DNA from: Pogostemon cablin | Lineage: Eukaryota; Streptophyta; Magnoliopsida; Lamiales; Lamiaceae | Direction: 5' to 3' | Assembly: GCA_023678885.1 (NCBI GenBank) | Contig: CM042955.1 | Coordinates: 40,746,088 to 40,810,087, forward strand | DNA length: 64,000 nt | Shown: piece after piece, positions 30,852 through 42,660 of the stretch | Layout: each line of letters begins with the position of its first letter | How positions within the stretch are numbered: position 1 is the stretch's first letter | Position numbers and translations under genes: made by a program | The notes under the pieces: generated by a model | What the model was told of the DNA's origin: nothing | Database searches by the model: none | Seen by the model: the letters and a program-made list of their open reading frames with translations, nothing else

Positions 30852-33800
30852 ATGAGGTGTCTAGCATGGAACGTACGAGGGCTTGCAGCCACTCGTACGC
30901 AGCGAGCAGCCCACAGGTTAGTTCACAAAAATAAAGTATGCTTAGTGGGTTTTCTTGAAACTAGATTATCTGTTGATAATGTGGTGGATATTGTGGGTAG
31001 AATTGTTCCTAGTTGGAATATTTTGAATAATTTTGATACTGTTGATGGGGGTCGTATTGTGGTTGCATGGGATTCCACTTTGATTGATGTTAGTAATGTT
31101 ATGCTCCATGAGCAATGTATTTCTGGTTTGTTCGCTATTTGATTCTCAGAAGGAGTTCCTCATCAGTGTTGTGTACGCCCGTAATGGCGTAGTTGATAGG
31201 TGTAGGCTATGTAGTCATCTCTCTTCAGTTGTCCCCACAGTTAACTCTCCCTGGATGCTCCTTGGAGACTTTAATTGCGTTAGGAAACTGGAAGAGCGAT
31301 CTAAAATTGTTCCGTCTCATCGGAACTGGTGCAGGGTGGACTTTGAGGAGTTTTGTGTTGATCTGGGGTTAGATTATGCTAAGTCTAAGGTGTGCTTTTT
31401 CACCTGGACGAATGGCAGAGTATGGAGCCATATTGATCGGGTACTGGTGAACTCGAATTGGGACATCACCTCGGGAGTAGTGAAGTCAGAGTTCCTACCC
31501 ATGGGGGCCACTTCGGATCACTGCCCTATCCTAGTTTCTGTATTTCACGCTGAGTACTTAAAGGGGAGATCGTTCAGGTATGTGAACATGTGGAAGACCA
31601 GCAAGGGATTCTTGGATACTGTGCGAGAAGTTCGAGACTCGCAAGTGTGGGGTACAGCTCAGTTCAGTGTTTGCCGTAGGTTGAAGTTACTCAAGCCAAA
31701 ACTACATCAGCTTGGCAAGAGGGACTTCGGCCACATAACCGAGAGAGCAGAGCGGGCTAGAGCGGAGCTAGACAGTTTGCAGCTGGAGAGCCATGCTGAC
31801 CTTGGTAATGTTGAGAAATGGGATAGGGTTCGGGAGGCAGCGAAGAAGGTCGACTTCTTGTGTCACACCGAACACCTCTTCTTCTCTTAGATGGCCAGAG
31901 CCGATTACTTGATCATCCAGGATAAGCCCACAAAATTCTTCTACAATAAGATCAAGTCCAATAGTGCGAGGAATATCATCCCCTCCATACACACGGAATC
32001 CGGGCATACCACCTCCCGTGATGAAGTCATTGTAGAATACCTCTCATTCTATAGAGACTTGTTGGGTACTGCGGGGGAGTGTGAGGAGATAGATGACGGT
32101 GTGTTTGAATGGGGAGCCGTGTTGAGTGATGAATAGGTACAACAGCTCGTGGTGCCTATCACGGCCAAAGAAATGAAGGGAGTAGTGTGGAGCATGAATG
32201 GGGATAAGGCTCCCAATCCGGATGGGTACACGGCAGCTTTCTTTTAGGACGCGTGGGATGTGGACGGGTTGGATGTCGTGGGGGATGTCCAGGAATTCTT
32301 CCACTCTGGACAGCTACTACGGCAGATGAACGCCACGTTTATTACACTAATCCCGAAGGTTAAGCATGATCCTACTATCAGGGACTTCCGCCCGATTTTG
32401 TATTGCAATGTGATCTACAAAATCATATCCCGTATCATTGTGACATGAATGACGGACCTGATGGAGGACTTGATGGTGGAGAATCACTTTGGTTTTGTTA
32501 AGAATCGAAGAATGAGGGACTGTGTGATGCTAGCCCAGGAGATAGTAAAGAATTATGGGTGGGCTAGGCATCGTCAATACAAGAGAATGGCGATCAAAGT
32601 GGATATTAAGAAGGCATATGACTCGGTGGATTGGGGCTTCTTGAGTGGAGTGCTTATAGGTTTGAAATTTCCCAAGCGTATGATAGGGTGGATCATGGAA
32701 TGTGTCACCACCACCTCATTCTCCATCCTTATCAACGGCACACCTGAGGGATATTTCGATGGTAAGAGAGGCTTGCATCAGGGTGATCCTTTGTCGTCCT
32801 TATTGTTTGTCTTGTGCATGGATTACTTCTCCGTCTTTTCAGGAGAATGACCATGACAGACAACTATAAGTACCACTCTAGGCATTGTGCGAAGGTTGGC
32901 GTCACCCATCTGGAGTTTGCGGACGATTTGATTATCTTTGCTTATGGCAATCACTCCTCTGCAGAAGTGGTAGCCAAGGCACTTAATCTCTTCACTCGAA
33001 TGTCAGGTTTGGAGGTTAGTGCAGACAAGTCTCACCTGTTCGTGGCAGGAGTTCCGTAGGATGAGGAACAGGCAATTCGTGAGGTGCTGCCTTTTCAGGA
33101 AGGCACCTTCCCTGTACGTTATTTGGGAGTTCCGCTACAGGGAAGTAAGCTCCGGGAGTCTGCTTTTGAGCCGCTCTTCACGCAGGTTACTAATCTGATC
33201 AGGGGATGGTCCACGCATCTGCTCTCGTATGCAGGCTGATTGGAGCTCATTAGATCGGTGGTGTATGGGTTGATGAATTTTTGGATGTCTATGGTGAAGA
33301 TCCCCAAAGGAGTTGTGGACAGAATAGAGAGGATGATACAGAAATTCCTTAGGGGAGCCTCAAAGGGGCAGTTCGTTGGGAGGAGGTCATTCTCCCTAAG
33401 GAACAGGGCGGCCTGGGACTTAGGGGACTTGACCTGCTGAACGATGCATTTCATTGTGGCGTGTTATAGGATGTGCATCAGGAGAAGAGATCGCTTTGGA
33501 TTAAATGGATTAATGCCATTTATCTGCAGTCCTCTTCGTGATGGGATGTTGAGGTGAACTACAGCGCCTCAATTGTGTGGAAGGACATCCTCCGTGCGAG
33601 GGATAGGGTCAGAGCACAGATTGGTGGGGACATGGTTTCCACGTTAGCTTTGTGCTCGGAGATGGGAAGGCTTCATGTGGGTAGGTTGTATCGACTCGTT
33701 TCAGACTCCATGCCGGTACAGTCTATCTACAAGAAGTTATGGAGTCCATGGGTTCCTCAGAAGCATTCTTTCACGATGTGGATTGCGGTGAGGAACCGCC

Positions 33801-34174
33801 TGCTTACCATGGACAGATGGAGACACTACAAAGTCCCAGTTGAGTCCGTGCTATGCGTGGGGGCCCCCGAATCGAGAGATCACCTTTTCTTTGGGTGTCC
33901 GTTCATGAAGCATGGTTGGAATGGGATTAGGTACGAAGTTGAGTGGATGAGACAGGTTACCACGTTGAAGGCCGGCTTCAAGTGGCCCAGCAAGGACCGA
34001 CGAGTGCATGTATTTGATAGGAGGAGGTGGATGCTCCCTCTCTATGGAAGCGTCTTCCTCATATGGAAGGCTAGGAACGAAGCACTCATCGAGGGTGCCC
34101 GACCTTCTTCGGACAGCTTGATTAATTCCATTCTTATGCATGTAATTAGATTCGAGTATTTGTTATCTAGATAG
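30852..34174 (+). pseudogene. LINE copy 1b ORF2: endonuclease, reverse transcriptase, zf-RVT
   Basis: This encodes the enzyme that nicks the target and copies LINE RNA at the nick. The endonuclease begins MRCLAWNVRGL (30852) and has LLGDFNCVRKLEE and SDHCPILVSVF. The reverse transcriptase has GFVKNRRMRDCV, VDIKKAYDSVDWGF, GLHQGDPLSSLLF and the catalytic FADD (about 32920). The C-terminal zinc-binding region lies at about 33770-33920 (CVGAPESRDHLFFGCPF). Lesions: frameshifts near 31135, 32830 and 33340-33550; stops at 31888-31890, 32134-32136, 32245-32247, 32446-32448, 33057-33059 and 33237-33239. Several are CAG to TAG or CGA to TGA, as expected from cytosine deamination. Confidence 0.9.
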
Positions 34175-34274
34175 GCGTATTTTTGCTTTGGTTGCTCTGC
34201 TGTGGAGTTGTAATTATATGTACTTGTGACTCTGGCTTTGGCCTCTCGTTTTTTAATAATTAACATATCGTTCA

Positions 34275-34291
34275 GAGGCGAAACCCAGGTG
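34275..34291. repeat. LINE target-site sequence, right side of the first LINE block
   Basis: GAGGCGAAACCCAGGTG, identical to 25322-25338. Confidence 0.8.
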
Positions 34292-34589
34292 ACAACAGTA
34301 GATATTGAAATTCCCTAGGAGGCAAGTTTTTAGTTCGGCACAAAACTATGCATGCCCTACCGAAATCACGCAAGGAATTCATTTTTGAAGTCAGAATTCA
34401 GTTTCGAGATTCTAATTTTTTTATAATTTTTTTTAATTTCAGCGCATTCAATATGCCGGGTGACATCGAACGTGCCCACATATCGATGGATGGAGGTCGG
34501 TTGAGATTGCATGACCCATCAAAATCGAGCAAGGAATTCATTTTTTAGTCGGATTTCACTTTTGAGATTCGAATTCATTTTTAGTAGTT
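34292..34589 (-). other. Unique IGS sequence upstream of the Pol I promoter, copy A
   Basis: Matches 47856-48180 and 61231-61558. It contains two diverged direct copies, about 160 bp apart, of a segment around GCAAGGAATTCATTTTT. No gene seen. In rRNA sense it lies just upstream of the promoter. Confidence 0.75.
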
Positions 34590-36625
34590 TGCCCGCACAT
34601 GCCCGTTGCCTAGTATTGTCGGGGTTTGCCTAGGATTGCCCACGCCCATTGCATCGGATTTCCCATGCCGGGGGTTGCCTAGGAAGAACCTCGTCGGGTT
34701 GCCCATGGCTACCCATGGTCGCCCACGGTGGTTGCCTAGGATTGCCCATACCGAGCCCCGTCGGGTTGCTCATGGCAGCCTACGGTTGCCCACGGTTGCC
34801 TGGGAAGAACCCCGTCGGGCTGCCCATGGTTGCCTCGGATTGCACATGCTGGGTGCCAGGGGTTGCCTGGGAAGAACCTCGTCGGGTTGCTAGGAATGCC
34901 CACACCCGTTGCCTGGGGTGTCCACGGGGGTTGCCCACGCCCGTTGCCTAGGATTGCCCACGACGGGTGCCTGGGCGTGCCCACGCCATGGCCCATGCCC
35001 ACGGTTGCCCACGGGGTGTCCCACGTATGCCTATGCCCATTGCCATGGGTTGCCCATGCACAGGCCATGCTTGCACGGCCCATGCCCACGCCTTGCTCAT
35101 GGCCTTTGCCATGGCTTGTCCATGCCATGGCCTATGCCCAACTCCCGTTGCCCACGGTTGCCCACGGGTTGCCCACGCCCGTTGACATGGGTTGCCCATG
35201 CACAGGCCATGCTTGCACGACCCATGCCCACGCCTTGCCCACGGCAATTGCCTTGGCTTGCCCATGCCATGGCCCATGCCCATCTCCCGTTGCCCACGGG
35301 GTCGCCCACGCCCGTTGCCGTGGGTTGCCCATGCACAGGCAATGCTTGCATGGCCCATGCCCATGGCTTGCCCATGGCCGTTGCCTTGGCTTGCCCATGC
35401 CATGTCCCATGCCTAACTCCCGTTGCTTGCAGTTGCCCACGGGGTCGCCCACGTATGCCCACGCCCATTGCCACAGGTTGCCCATGCACAGGCAATGCTT
35501 GCACGCCCTTGCCCATGGCTGGCCCATGGCCATTGCCTTGGCTTGCCAATGCCATGGCCCATGCCCAACTCCCGTTGCCCACGGGGTCGCCCACGGGGTC
35601 GCCCACGTATACCCATGCCCGTTGCCATGGGTTGCCCACGCACAGGAAATGCTTGCATGGCCCATGCCCACGGCTTGCCCAAGGCCGTTGCCTTGACTTG
35701 CCCATGCCATGGCCCATGCCCAACTCTCGTTGCCCACAGGATGGCCCACGTATGCCCACTCCCGTTGCTACGGGTTGCCCATGCACAGGCCATGCTTGCA
35801 TGACCCATGCCCACGCCATGCCCATGGCCATTACCTTGGCTTGCCCATGCCATGGCCCATGCACAACTCCCGTTGCCCACGGTTGCCCACGGTGGTCGCC
35901 CACGTATGCCCATGCCTGTTGCCATGGGTTGCCAATGCACAGGCCATGCTTTCATGGCCTATGGCCACAGCTTGCCCATGGCCGTTGTCTTTGCTTACCC
36001 ATATAATGGCCCATGCCCAACTCACGTTGCCCACGGGGTCGCCCATGTATGCCCGCACCCATTGCCACGGGTTATCCATGCACAGGCAATGCTTGTACGG
36101 CCCATGCCCATGGCTTGCCCACGGCTGTTGCCTTGGCTTGCCCATGCCATGGCCCATGCCCAACTCCTGTTGCCCACAGGTTGCCCATGCACAGACCACG
36201 CTTGCATGGCCCATGCCCCCATGGGTTGCCCAGGGCCGTTGCCTAGGCTTGCCCATGCCATTGCCCATGACCACGGTTGCCCACGGCCGTTGCCTAGGAT
36301 GGCCCACGGGGGTTGCCATGCAAGGGCCAAGGCTTGCCCGTGCCAAGGCCACACTTGCCCACTCCCGTTGGCTAGGATTGCCGAAGGGGGTTGCCCACTC
36401 CTATTGCCTAGGATTGCCCATGGGGGTTGTCCATGCACACGTTTGCATATGCCATAGCCACAGCTTGCCCACATACCCATTGCCTAGGATTGCCCATGTC
36501 GTGGCCCATGCACGGGCCATGGCTTGCCCATGCCAAGGCCACGCTTGCCCATGCCATGGCCCATGGCCACAGTTTCCCACGCCCGTTGCCTGGGATTGCC
36601 CACGGGTGGTGCCTGGGATTGCCCA
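34590..36625. repeat. IGS subrepeat array, copy A
   Basis: 34590-34980 holds a few units containing GAAGAACCTCGTCGGGTTGC. From there to about 36240 the units are about 150 bp, built of TTGCCCACG/TTGCCCATG words; the end is degenerate. Continuous ORFs on both strands are artefacts of the repeat. No higher-order pattern as in the central array. Confidence 0.88.
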
Positions 36626-36629
36626 CGAC

Positions 36630-36910
36630 TTTGTACTTGCGCGTTCTCCTTTCGGCTCCTACTTATCCTACACCTCTCAAGTTATTTCACAAAGTCGAAC
36701 TATAGTCAAGCTCAACAGCGTCTTCTTTCCCTACTGATTCTGCCAAGCCTGTTCCTTTGGCTGTGGTTTTGCTGGATAGTAGACAGGGACAGTGGAAATC
36801 TTATTAATCCATTCATGTGCGTCACTAATTAAATGACGAGGCATTTGGCTACCTTAATAGAGTCATAGTTACTCCTGTCGTTTACCCGTACTTGGTTGAA
36901 TTTCTTCACT

Positions 36911-36944
<34 letters not shown>

Positions 36945-38291
36945 CGTGAGCATCTGCAGGGACCATCGCAATGCTTTATTTTAATTAAACAGTCAGATTC
37001 CCCTTGTCCATACCAGTTCTGAGTCGACTGTTCGACGCCTAGGGAAGGCCCCCGATGGAGCCGTTCCCAGTCCGTCCCCCGACCAGCACGAAACGACCCG
37101 CTCTCGCCGTGCGAGCAGCTCGAGTAGTTCGCCGACAGCCGACGGGTTTGGGACTGGGACCCCCGTGCCCAACCCTTAGAGCCAATCCTTTTTCTAAGGT
37201 TACGGATCCATTTTGTCGACTTCCCTTGCCTACATTGTTCCATCGACCAGATGTTGTTCACCTTGGAGACCTGATGCGATTATGAGTACGACCGGGCACG
37301 GACAGTACTCGGTCCTCAGGATTTTCAAGGGCCGCCGGGGGCACAGCGAACACCACGTGACATGCGGTGCTTTTCCAGCCACTGGACCCTACCTTCAGCT
37401 GAGCCGTTTCCAGGGTGGGCTGGTTGTTAAATAGAAAAGATAACTCTTCCCGAGGCTCCCATCAACGTCTCTGGACTCCCTAACATTGCCATCAACCGCC
37501 ACGTCCCCCTTTGGGAATTTTAACCCGATTCCCTTTCGGAGCACGTGCTGAACGCACTGTCCATCGGGCTTCCCCCAAACCTTAGGATCGACTAACCCAT
37601 GTGCAAGTGTCGTTCACACAAAACCTTTCCTCTCTTCGGCCTTCAATGTTCTCATTTGAATATTTGCTACTACCACCAAGATCCGCACCGACGGCCGCTC
37701 CACCCGGGCTTACGCCCAGGGTTTTGCAGTGACTGCCGCGCCCTCCTACTCCTCAGGTCATGGCCCTTGCCCCGATGGGCGGGTATAGGTCGCGCGCTTC
37801 AGCGCCATCCATTTTCAGGGCTAGTTGATTCGGTAGGTGAGTTGTTACACATTCCTTAGCGGATTTCGACTTCCATGACCACCATCCTGCTGTCTTAATC
37901 GACCAACACCCTTAGTGGGATCTAGGTTAGCGCGCAGTTGGGCACTATAACCTAGTTTCCGGTTCATCCCACATTGCCAGTTCTGCTTACCAAAAATGGC
38001 CAACTTGGAGCTCACAATTCTCTGGCATGGCTCAATAGAGCAGTTGCGCCATCCTACCTATTTAAAGTTTGAGAATAGGTCGAGGGCGTTGCGCCCTCGA
38101 TGCCTCTAATCATTAGCTTTACCCGATAGAACTCGCACTAGAGCTCCAGCTATCCTGAGGAAAACTTTGGAGGGAACCAGCTACTAGACGGTTTGATTAG
38201 TCTTTTGCCCCTATACCCAAGTCAGACGAACGATTTGAACGTCAGTATCGCTGTGGGCCTCTACCAGAATTTCCTCTGGCTTCACCCCGCT

Positions 38292-38322
<31 letters not shown>

Positions 38323-38641
38323 TAGGTACGCTCACTCGAACCCTTCTCAGAAGATCAAGGTCGATCGGCGGTGCACCCCTCAGGGGGATCGCGCCGATCA
38401 GCTTCCTTGCACCTTATGTCAGACTCCTTGGTTCGTGTTTCAAGACAGGTCGAATGGGGAGCCCGCAGGCCAGCACTGGTAATGCGCAGTTATCGAGGCA
38501 CGCACGAGGCATGCATTGTCCACCTAGATCGATGCGATGATGTACAACGAGCATATCTATCGGCCGAGCTTTGAGCACCACATCGATCCGTTCTGGTCCA
38601 CACCCCGAGTCGATCGGCGGACCGGATCTCGTCGTTCCACA
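36630..38641 (-). rRNA. Decayed 26S rRNA gene, central part
   Basis: The reverse complement matches plant 26S rRNA over about 2 kb (for example the CCTATACCCAAGTCAGACG and TAGCTGGTTCCCTCC regions). Both ends are missing. A deletion of about 33 bp at 38413 removes the segment normally between CCTTGCGCCTTA and ATGTCAGACTCC. Many transitions are present. At 38641/38642 it joins 18S directly, so 5.8S and both internal spacers are lost. A pseudogene. Confidence 0.95.
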
Positions 38642-38742
38642 TAGTCTGTCAATCCTTACTATGTCTGGACCTAGTAAGTTTCCCCGTGTTGAGTCAAATT
38701 AAGCCGCAGGCTCCACTCCTTGTGGTGCCCTTCCGTCAATTT

Positions 38743-38775
<33 letters not shown>

Positions 38776-38877
38776 GGAACCCAAAGACTTTGATTTCTCA
38801 TAAGGTGCTGGTGGAGTCCTTTAAGCAACATCAGCCGATCCGTGGTCGGCATTGTTTATGGTTGAGACAAGGACGGC

Positions 38878-38943
<66 letters not shown>

Positions 38944-39854
38944 TACAGTTGTTCATCTTTCATAAATCCAAGAATTTCACCTCTGACTACGAAATACGAA
39001 TGCCCCTGACTATCCCTGTTAATCATTACTCCAATCCCGAAGGCCAACGTAATAGGACCAAAATCTTATAATTTTATTCCATGCTAATGTATCTAGAGCG
39101 TAGGCTTGCTTTGAGCACTCTAATTTCTTCAAAGTAACAGTGCTGGAGGCACGACCCTACCAGTTAAGATCAGGATCGCATCACTGGCAGAAGGGACGAG
39201 ACGACCGGTGCACATCGAAAGGCGGACCGGCCAGCCCAACCCAAAGTCCAACTACGAGCTTTTTAACTGCAACAACTTAAATATATGCTATTAGAGATGG
39301 AATTACAACGACTCCTGGCACCAGACTTGCCCTTCAATGGATCCTCGTTACGGGATTTAGATTGTACTCATTCCAATTACCAGACTCGAAGAGCCCGATA
39401 TTGTTATTTATTGTCACTACCTCCCCGTGTCAGGATTGGGTAATTGCGCGCCTGTTGCCTTCCTCTCCGGAATCGAACCTTAATTCTCCATCACCCGTCA
39501 CCACCATGGTAGGCCACTATCCTACCATCGAAAGTTGATAGGTCAGAAATTTGAATGATGCGTCGCCGGAACAAGGGCCTTGCGATCCGTCGAGTTATCA
39601 TGAATCATCGCAGCAACGAGCAGAGCTCGTGTCGACCTTTTATCTAATAAATGCATCCCTTCCAGAAGTCGGGGTTTGTTGCATGTATTAGCTCTAGAAT
39701 TACTAAGGTAATCCGAGTTGTAGGTACCATCAAACAAACTATAACTGATTTAATGAGTCATTCGTAGTTTCACATTCTGAATTAGTTCATACTTACACAT
39801 GCATGGCTTAATCTTTGAGACAAGCATATGCCTACTGGCAGGATCAACCCGGTA
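38642..39854 (-). rRNA. Decayed 18S rRNA gene, 5' two thirds
   Basis: The reverse complement starts at the mature 5' end (39854, TACCGGGTTGATCC) and runs to AGTCTGTC-type sequence at 38642, where it is fused to 26S. About 30 bp are deleted near 39464 (the segment containing GGATGTGGTAGCC is absent). It retains the middle part that the 18S at 587-1505 has lost. A pseudogene. Confidence 0.95.
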
Positions 39855-40500
39855 GCATTCTTCACCGATGCCGGAACGGCATGATCTGGCCGCGGTGGCA
39901 CTCGAACCAAGGCACGCTCTACAGTCGTTCACAAGGAGCATTGAATTCTCTCTACATGGACGATGGAGGCACCATGGCCACGTGGTTGCCCTGTGCTCCA
40001 TAACTGAGAATTCAAGCATCGTGTCGTGGCCCGACAGTCCAAGCATCCTTAAGGGTGATCGAATTGCGTGGCACGACACAGGCCCTGACGTCCTCTCGCA
40101 CCGCATTTCAAGATAGAGCAGCGGTGCAAGGTGGAAAATGACTGATTGTATATACAGTTGCCATCTCAATGGGAATTCCGCATGGGAAAACTATTTATGG
40201 CCAAGGCTAACGGCTGTCGCGCCAACTATTGAGAAGTCTATCGCGTGGCGCCTTCGCTGCCGTAGCAGGGACACGACGCACGTGATCAAGCCCTTCACCA
40301 CTCACGCACCATCACGTACGCAATGCTTGGGTGCGAATCTCTTCGCCAAACCACCCCACGGAGAAACTCTACAAGGAAGGCTAGACGAAAAATAAGAAAC
40401 TCGAGTACGACATGCTGGATACGAAGAAACACATGCCATGTTGGCCATCTGATAAGAAGGGAACATACAGGGATGCTCAAATATTAAACCAGATAAGGGA
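39855..40500 (-). other. rDNA 5' ETS, copy B (promoter-distal part)
   Basis: Contiguous here, unlike copy A, which is split by the copia element. It shows the pre-insertion order around the copia target. No gene seen. Confidence 0.82.
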
Positions 40501-42180
40501 TGGCCACGTCGGGTGCCGGCGCATATCGGGGGATGCCCACGTCAGGTGCGGAATAGGCCAGGGGACGCCCACATCGGGGGACACCCAAGTTGGGTGCCGG
40601 GGCACACCAGGGGATGCCCACGTCGGGTGTCAGGACAGGCTGGGGGACGCCCATGTTGGGTGCCAGGGAATGCCAGGGGATGCCCACATCGAGTGCCGAG
40701 GCACGCCGGGGGATGCCCAAGTGGGGTGTCGGGGCACGCCGGGGGACACCCACGTGGGGTGCTGGGGGCACGCCCACGTCGGGTGCGGGACAGGCAGAGA
40801 CACACCCACGTCGAGGGAAGGACAGGCCAGGGCACGTGGGCGTCGGGTGCCGAGGCAAATCGGGGGCATGCCCACGTCGGGTGCGGGACAGGCAGGGGCA
40901 CGCCCACGTCGAGTGAGGGACATGCCAAGACACATGGGCGTCGGGTGTCGAGAGAAGTCGGGGGCACGCCCATGTCAGGTGCGGGATAGGCCGGGGGATG
41001 CCCGTATTGGGGGCTGGGGGACGCCCACATCAGGTGTAGAGGCACGCCAGGGGATGCCCTCGTCGGGTGCCGGGACACGTCGAGGGATGCCCACGTTGGG
41101 TGCGGGGCACGCCGGGGATGCCCACATCGGGTGTCGGGACATGCCGGGGGATGATCACGCTGAGTGCCATGGCACGCCGCGGGACGCCCACATCGAGTAC
41201 CAAGGCACGCCCACGTCCGGTGCGGGATAAGCTAGGGGATGCACATGTCGAGGGCCGAGGTAGGCCAGGGGACGCCCACATCGAGTGTCGGGTCACGCCG
41301 GGGGATGCCCACGTCAGGTGTCGGGGCACGCCCATGTTGGGTGCAGGCCAGGTCGGGGGACGGCCACGTCAGGTGCCGGGATACAGTGGGGGACACCCGC
41401 GTCGAGTGCCGGGGCATGCCGTGGGATGCCCACATCTGGTGCGGGACAGGTGGGGGACGCCCACGTCGGGTGCCAGGACACGCCGGTGGATGCCCACGTC
41501 GAGTGCTGGGCATACCGGGGGACGCCCACGTAGGGTGCCAGGGCATGCCCACGTCGAGTGCGGGACAGGCCGGGGGATGCCCACGTCAGGTGCCGGGGCA
41601 CAGTAGGGGACGCCCTTATCGAGTGCTAGGGCATGCCGTGGGATGCCCATATCTGATGCAGGACTGGTGGGGGACGCCTATGTTGGGTGCTGGGACACAT
41701 CGGGGGACGTCCACGTCGAGTGCTGGGGCATGCCGCGTGACGCCCACGTCGGGTGCCAGGGAATGCCCACGTCGGGTGCGGGACAGGTCAGGGGATGCCC
41801 ACATCGGGTGTCGGGGCACGCCGAGGGATGCCCACATCGGGTGCCGAGGCAGGTCGGGGGACGCCCACACCGGTTGTCATGGCACGCCGGGGGATGCCCA
41901 CATTGGGTACCAAAGCATGCCAGGGGATGCCCACGTCACGTGCCGGGGCACGGCAGGGGACGCCTACATCGGGCGCCTTGGCATGCCAGGGGATGCCCAC
42001 GTAGGGCACTGGTGTACACCGGGGGATGCCCACATTGGGTGCCGGGCACGTCAGGGGACGCCCATGCCGGGTGCCGGGGCAAGCCAAGGGACACCCACGC
42101 CTAGTGGAGGGGCAGGGCCGGGGGAAGACCACGTCGGTTGCTAGGGGATGCCCATGTCGGATGCCGGGGCATGGTGGGAA
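40501..42180. repeat. 33-bp tandem array in the 5' ETS, copy B
   Basis: About 50 units of the same 33-bp GC-rich repeat as in copy A, longer by about 0.5 kb. All six frames are largely free of stops, so the long ORFs are not genes. Confidence 0.9.
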
Positions 42181-42362
42181 TTCCCCACAAGAAACTGGGG
42201 CATGCCGGGAAATCCCCACAGAACTATCACTGGAAACTCATCGGCGATCGCCGGAAAAGTGCCTGGCCAGAGACCCAAATGGGGCACGACCGTTGCCTAG
42301 CCGTGGCCTTAGTGCTTGGCAACCATTGCCCATTTGTGCCTTGCCAGCCCCTTGACAGCACA
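42181..42362 (-). other. Start of the 5' ETS, copy B
   Basis: Unique sequence between the array and the promoter. About 100 bp of it is absent from copy A. Confidence 0.6.
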
Positions 42363-42373
42363 CCCCCTATATA
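42363..42373 (-). promoter_or_regulatory. Pol I core promoter-like element, copy B
   Basis: The minus strand reads TATATAGGGGG followed by TG, matching the plant rRNA gene start-site consensus. It points toward the 18S at 39854, giving an ETS of about 2.5 kb. The LINE target sequence begins 9 bp upstream. Confidence 0.8.
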
Positions 42374-42381
42374 TGTTTTAG

Positions 42382-42398
42382 GAGGCGAAACCCAGGTG
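42382..42398. repeat. LINE target-site sequence, left side of LINE copy 2
   Basis: GAGGCGAAACCCAGGTG, the same sequence and the same distance from the promoter as in copy A. Confidence 0.8.
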
Positions 42399-42660
42399 TA
42401 GGAGTCATTGCGCGTGCAAAATTTTCGGAACCCTAGTTCCAAAATTCATTCCTTAGCTTCTTGTGCAAGTTACCTGCGACTGCTGGCGCCTCTCACCCGC
42501 ATCCTCGGAGAACATCGACGCTCATTATTCGGTTCTGCCCGACCACTCCCGACATTACCAGCGCCTCTCGCCGGCGACACTCGTTTGATCTCACCGCTCC
42601 CAACGGCAGTGAAAGAGTATTCTCACTTGTTCATGTGATCCGCCTAGATCGATTCTCTAA

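Larger units (their letters stand above)
28772..34274 (+). mobile_element. LINE copy 1b, nearly full length
   Basis: It starts inside the 5' UTR (ACGGCAGTGAAAGAG) and runs through ORF1, ORF2 and a roughly 100-bp 3' UTR ending TAACATATCGTTCA. There is no poly(A) tail. The target sequence follows at 34275. It is the most complete of the LINE copies here, but ORF1 and ORF2 are broken. Confidence 0.88.

Noticed and set aside
36630..39854. A functional 45S rRNA gene
   Set aside because: 5.8S, both internal spacers and the ends of 18S and 26S are missing, and there are deletions in conserved helices.
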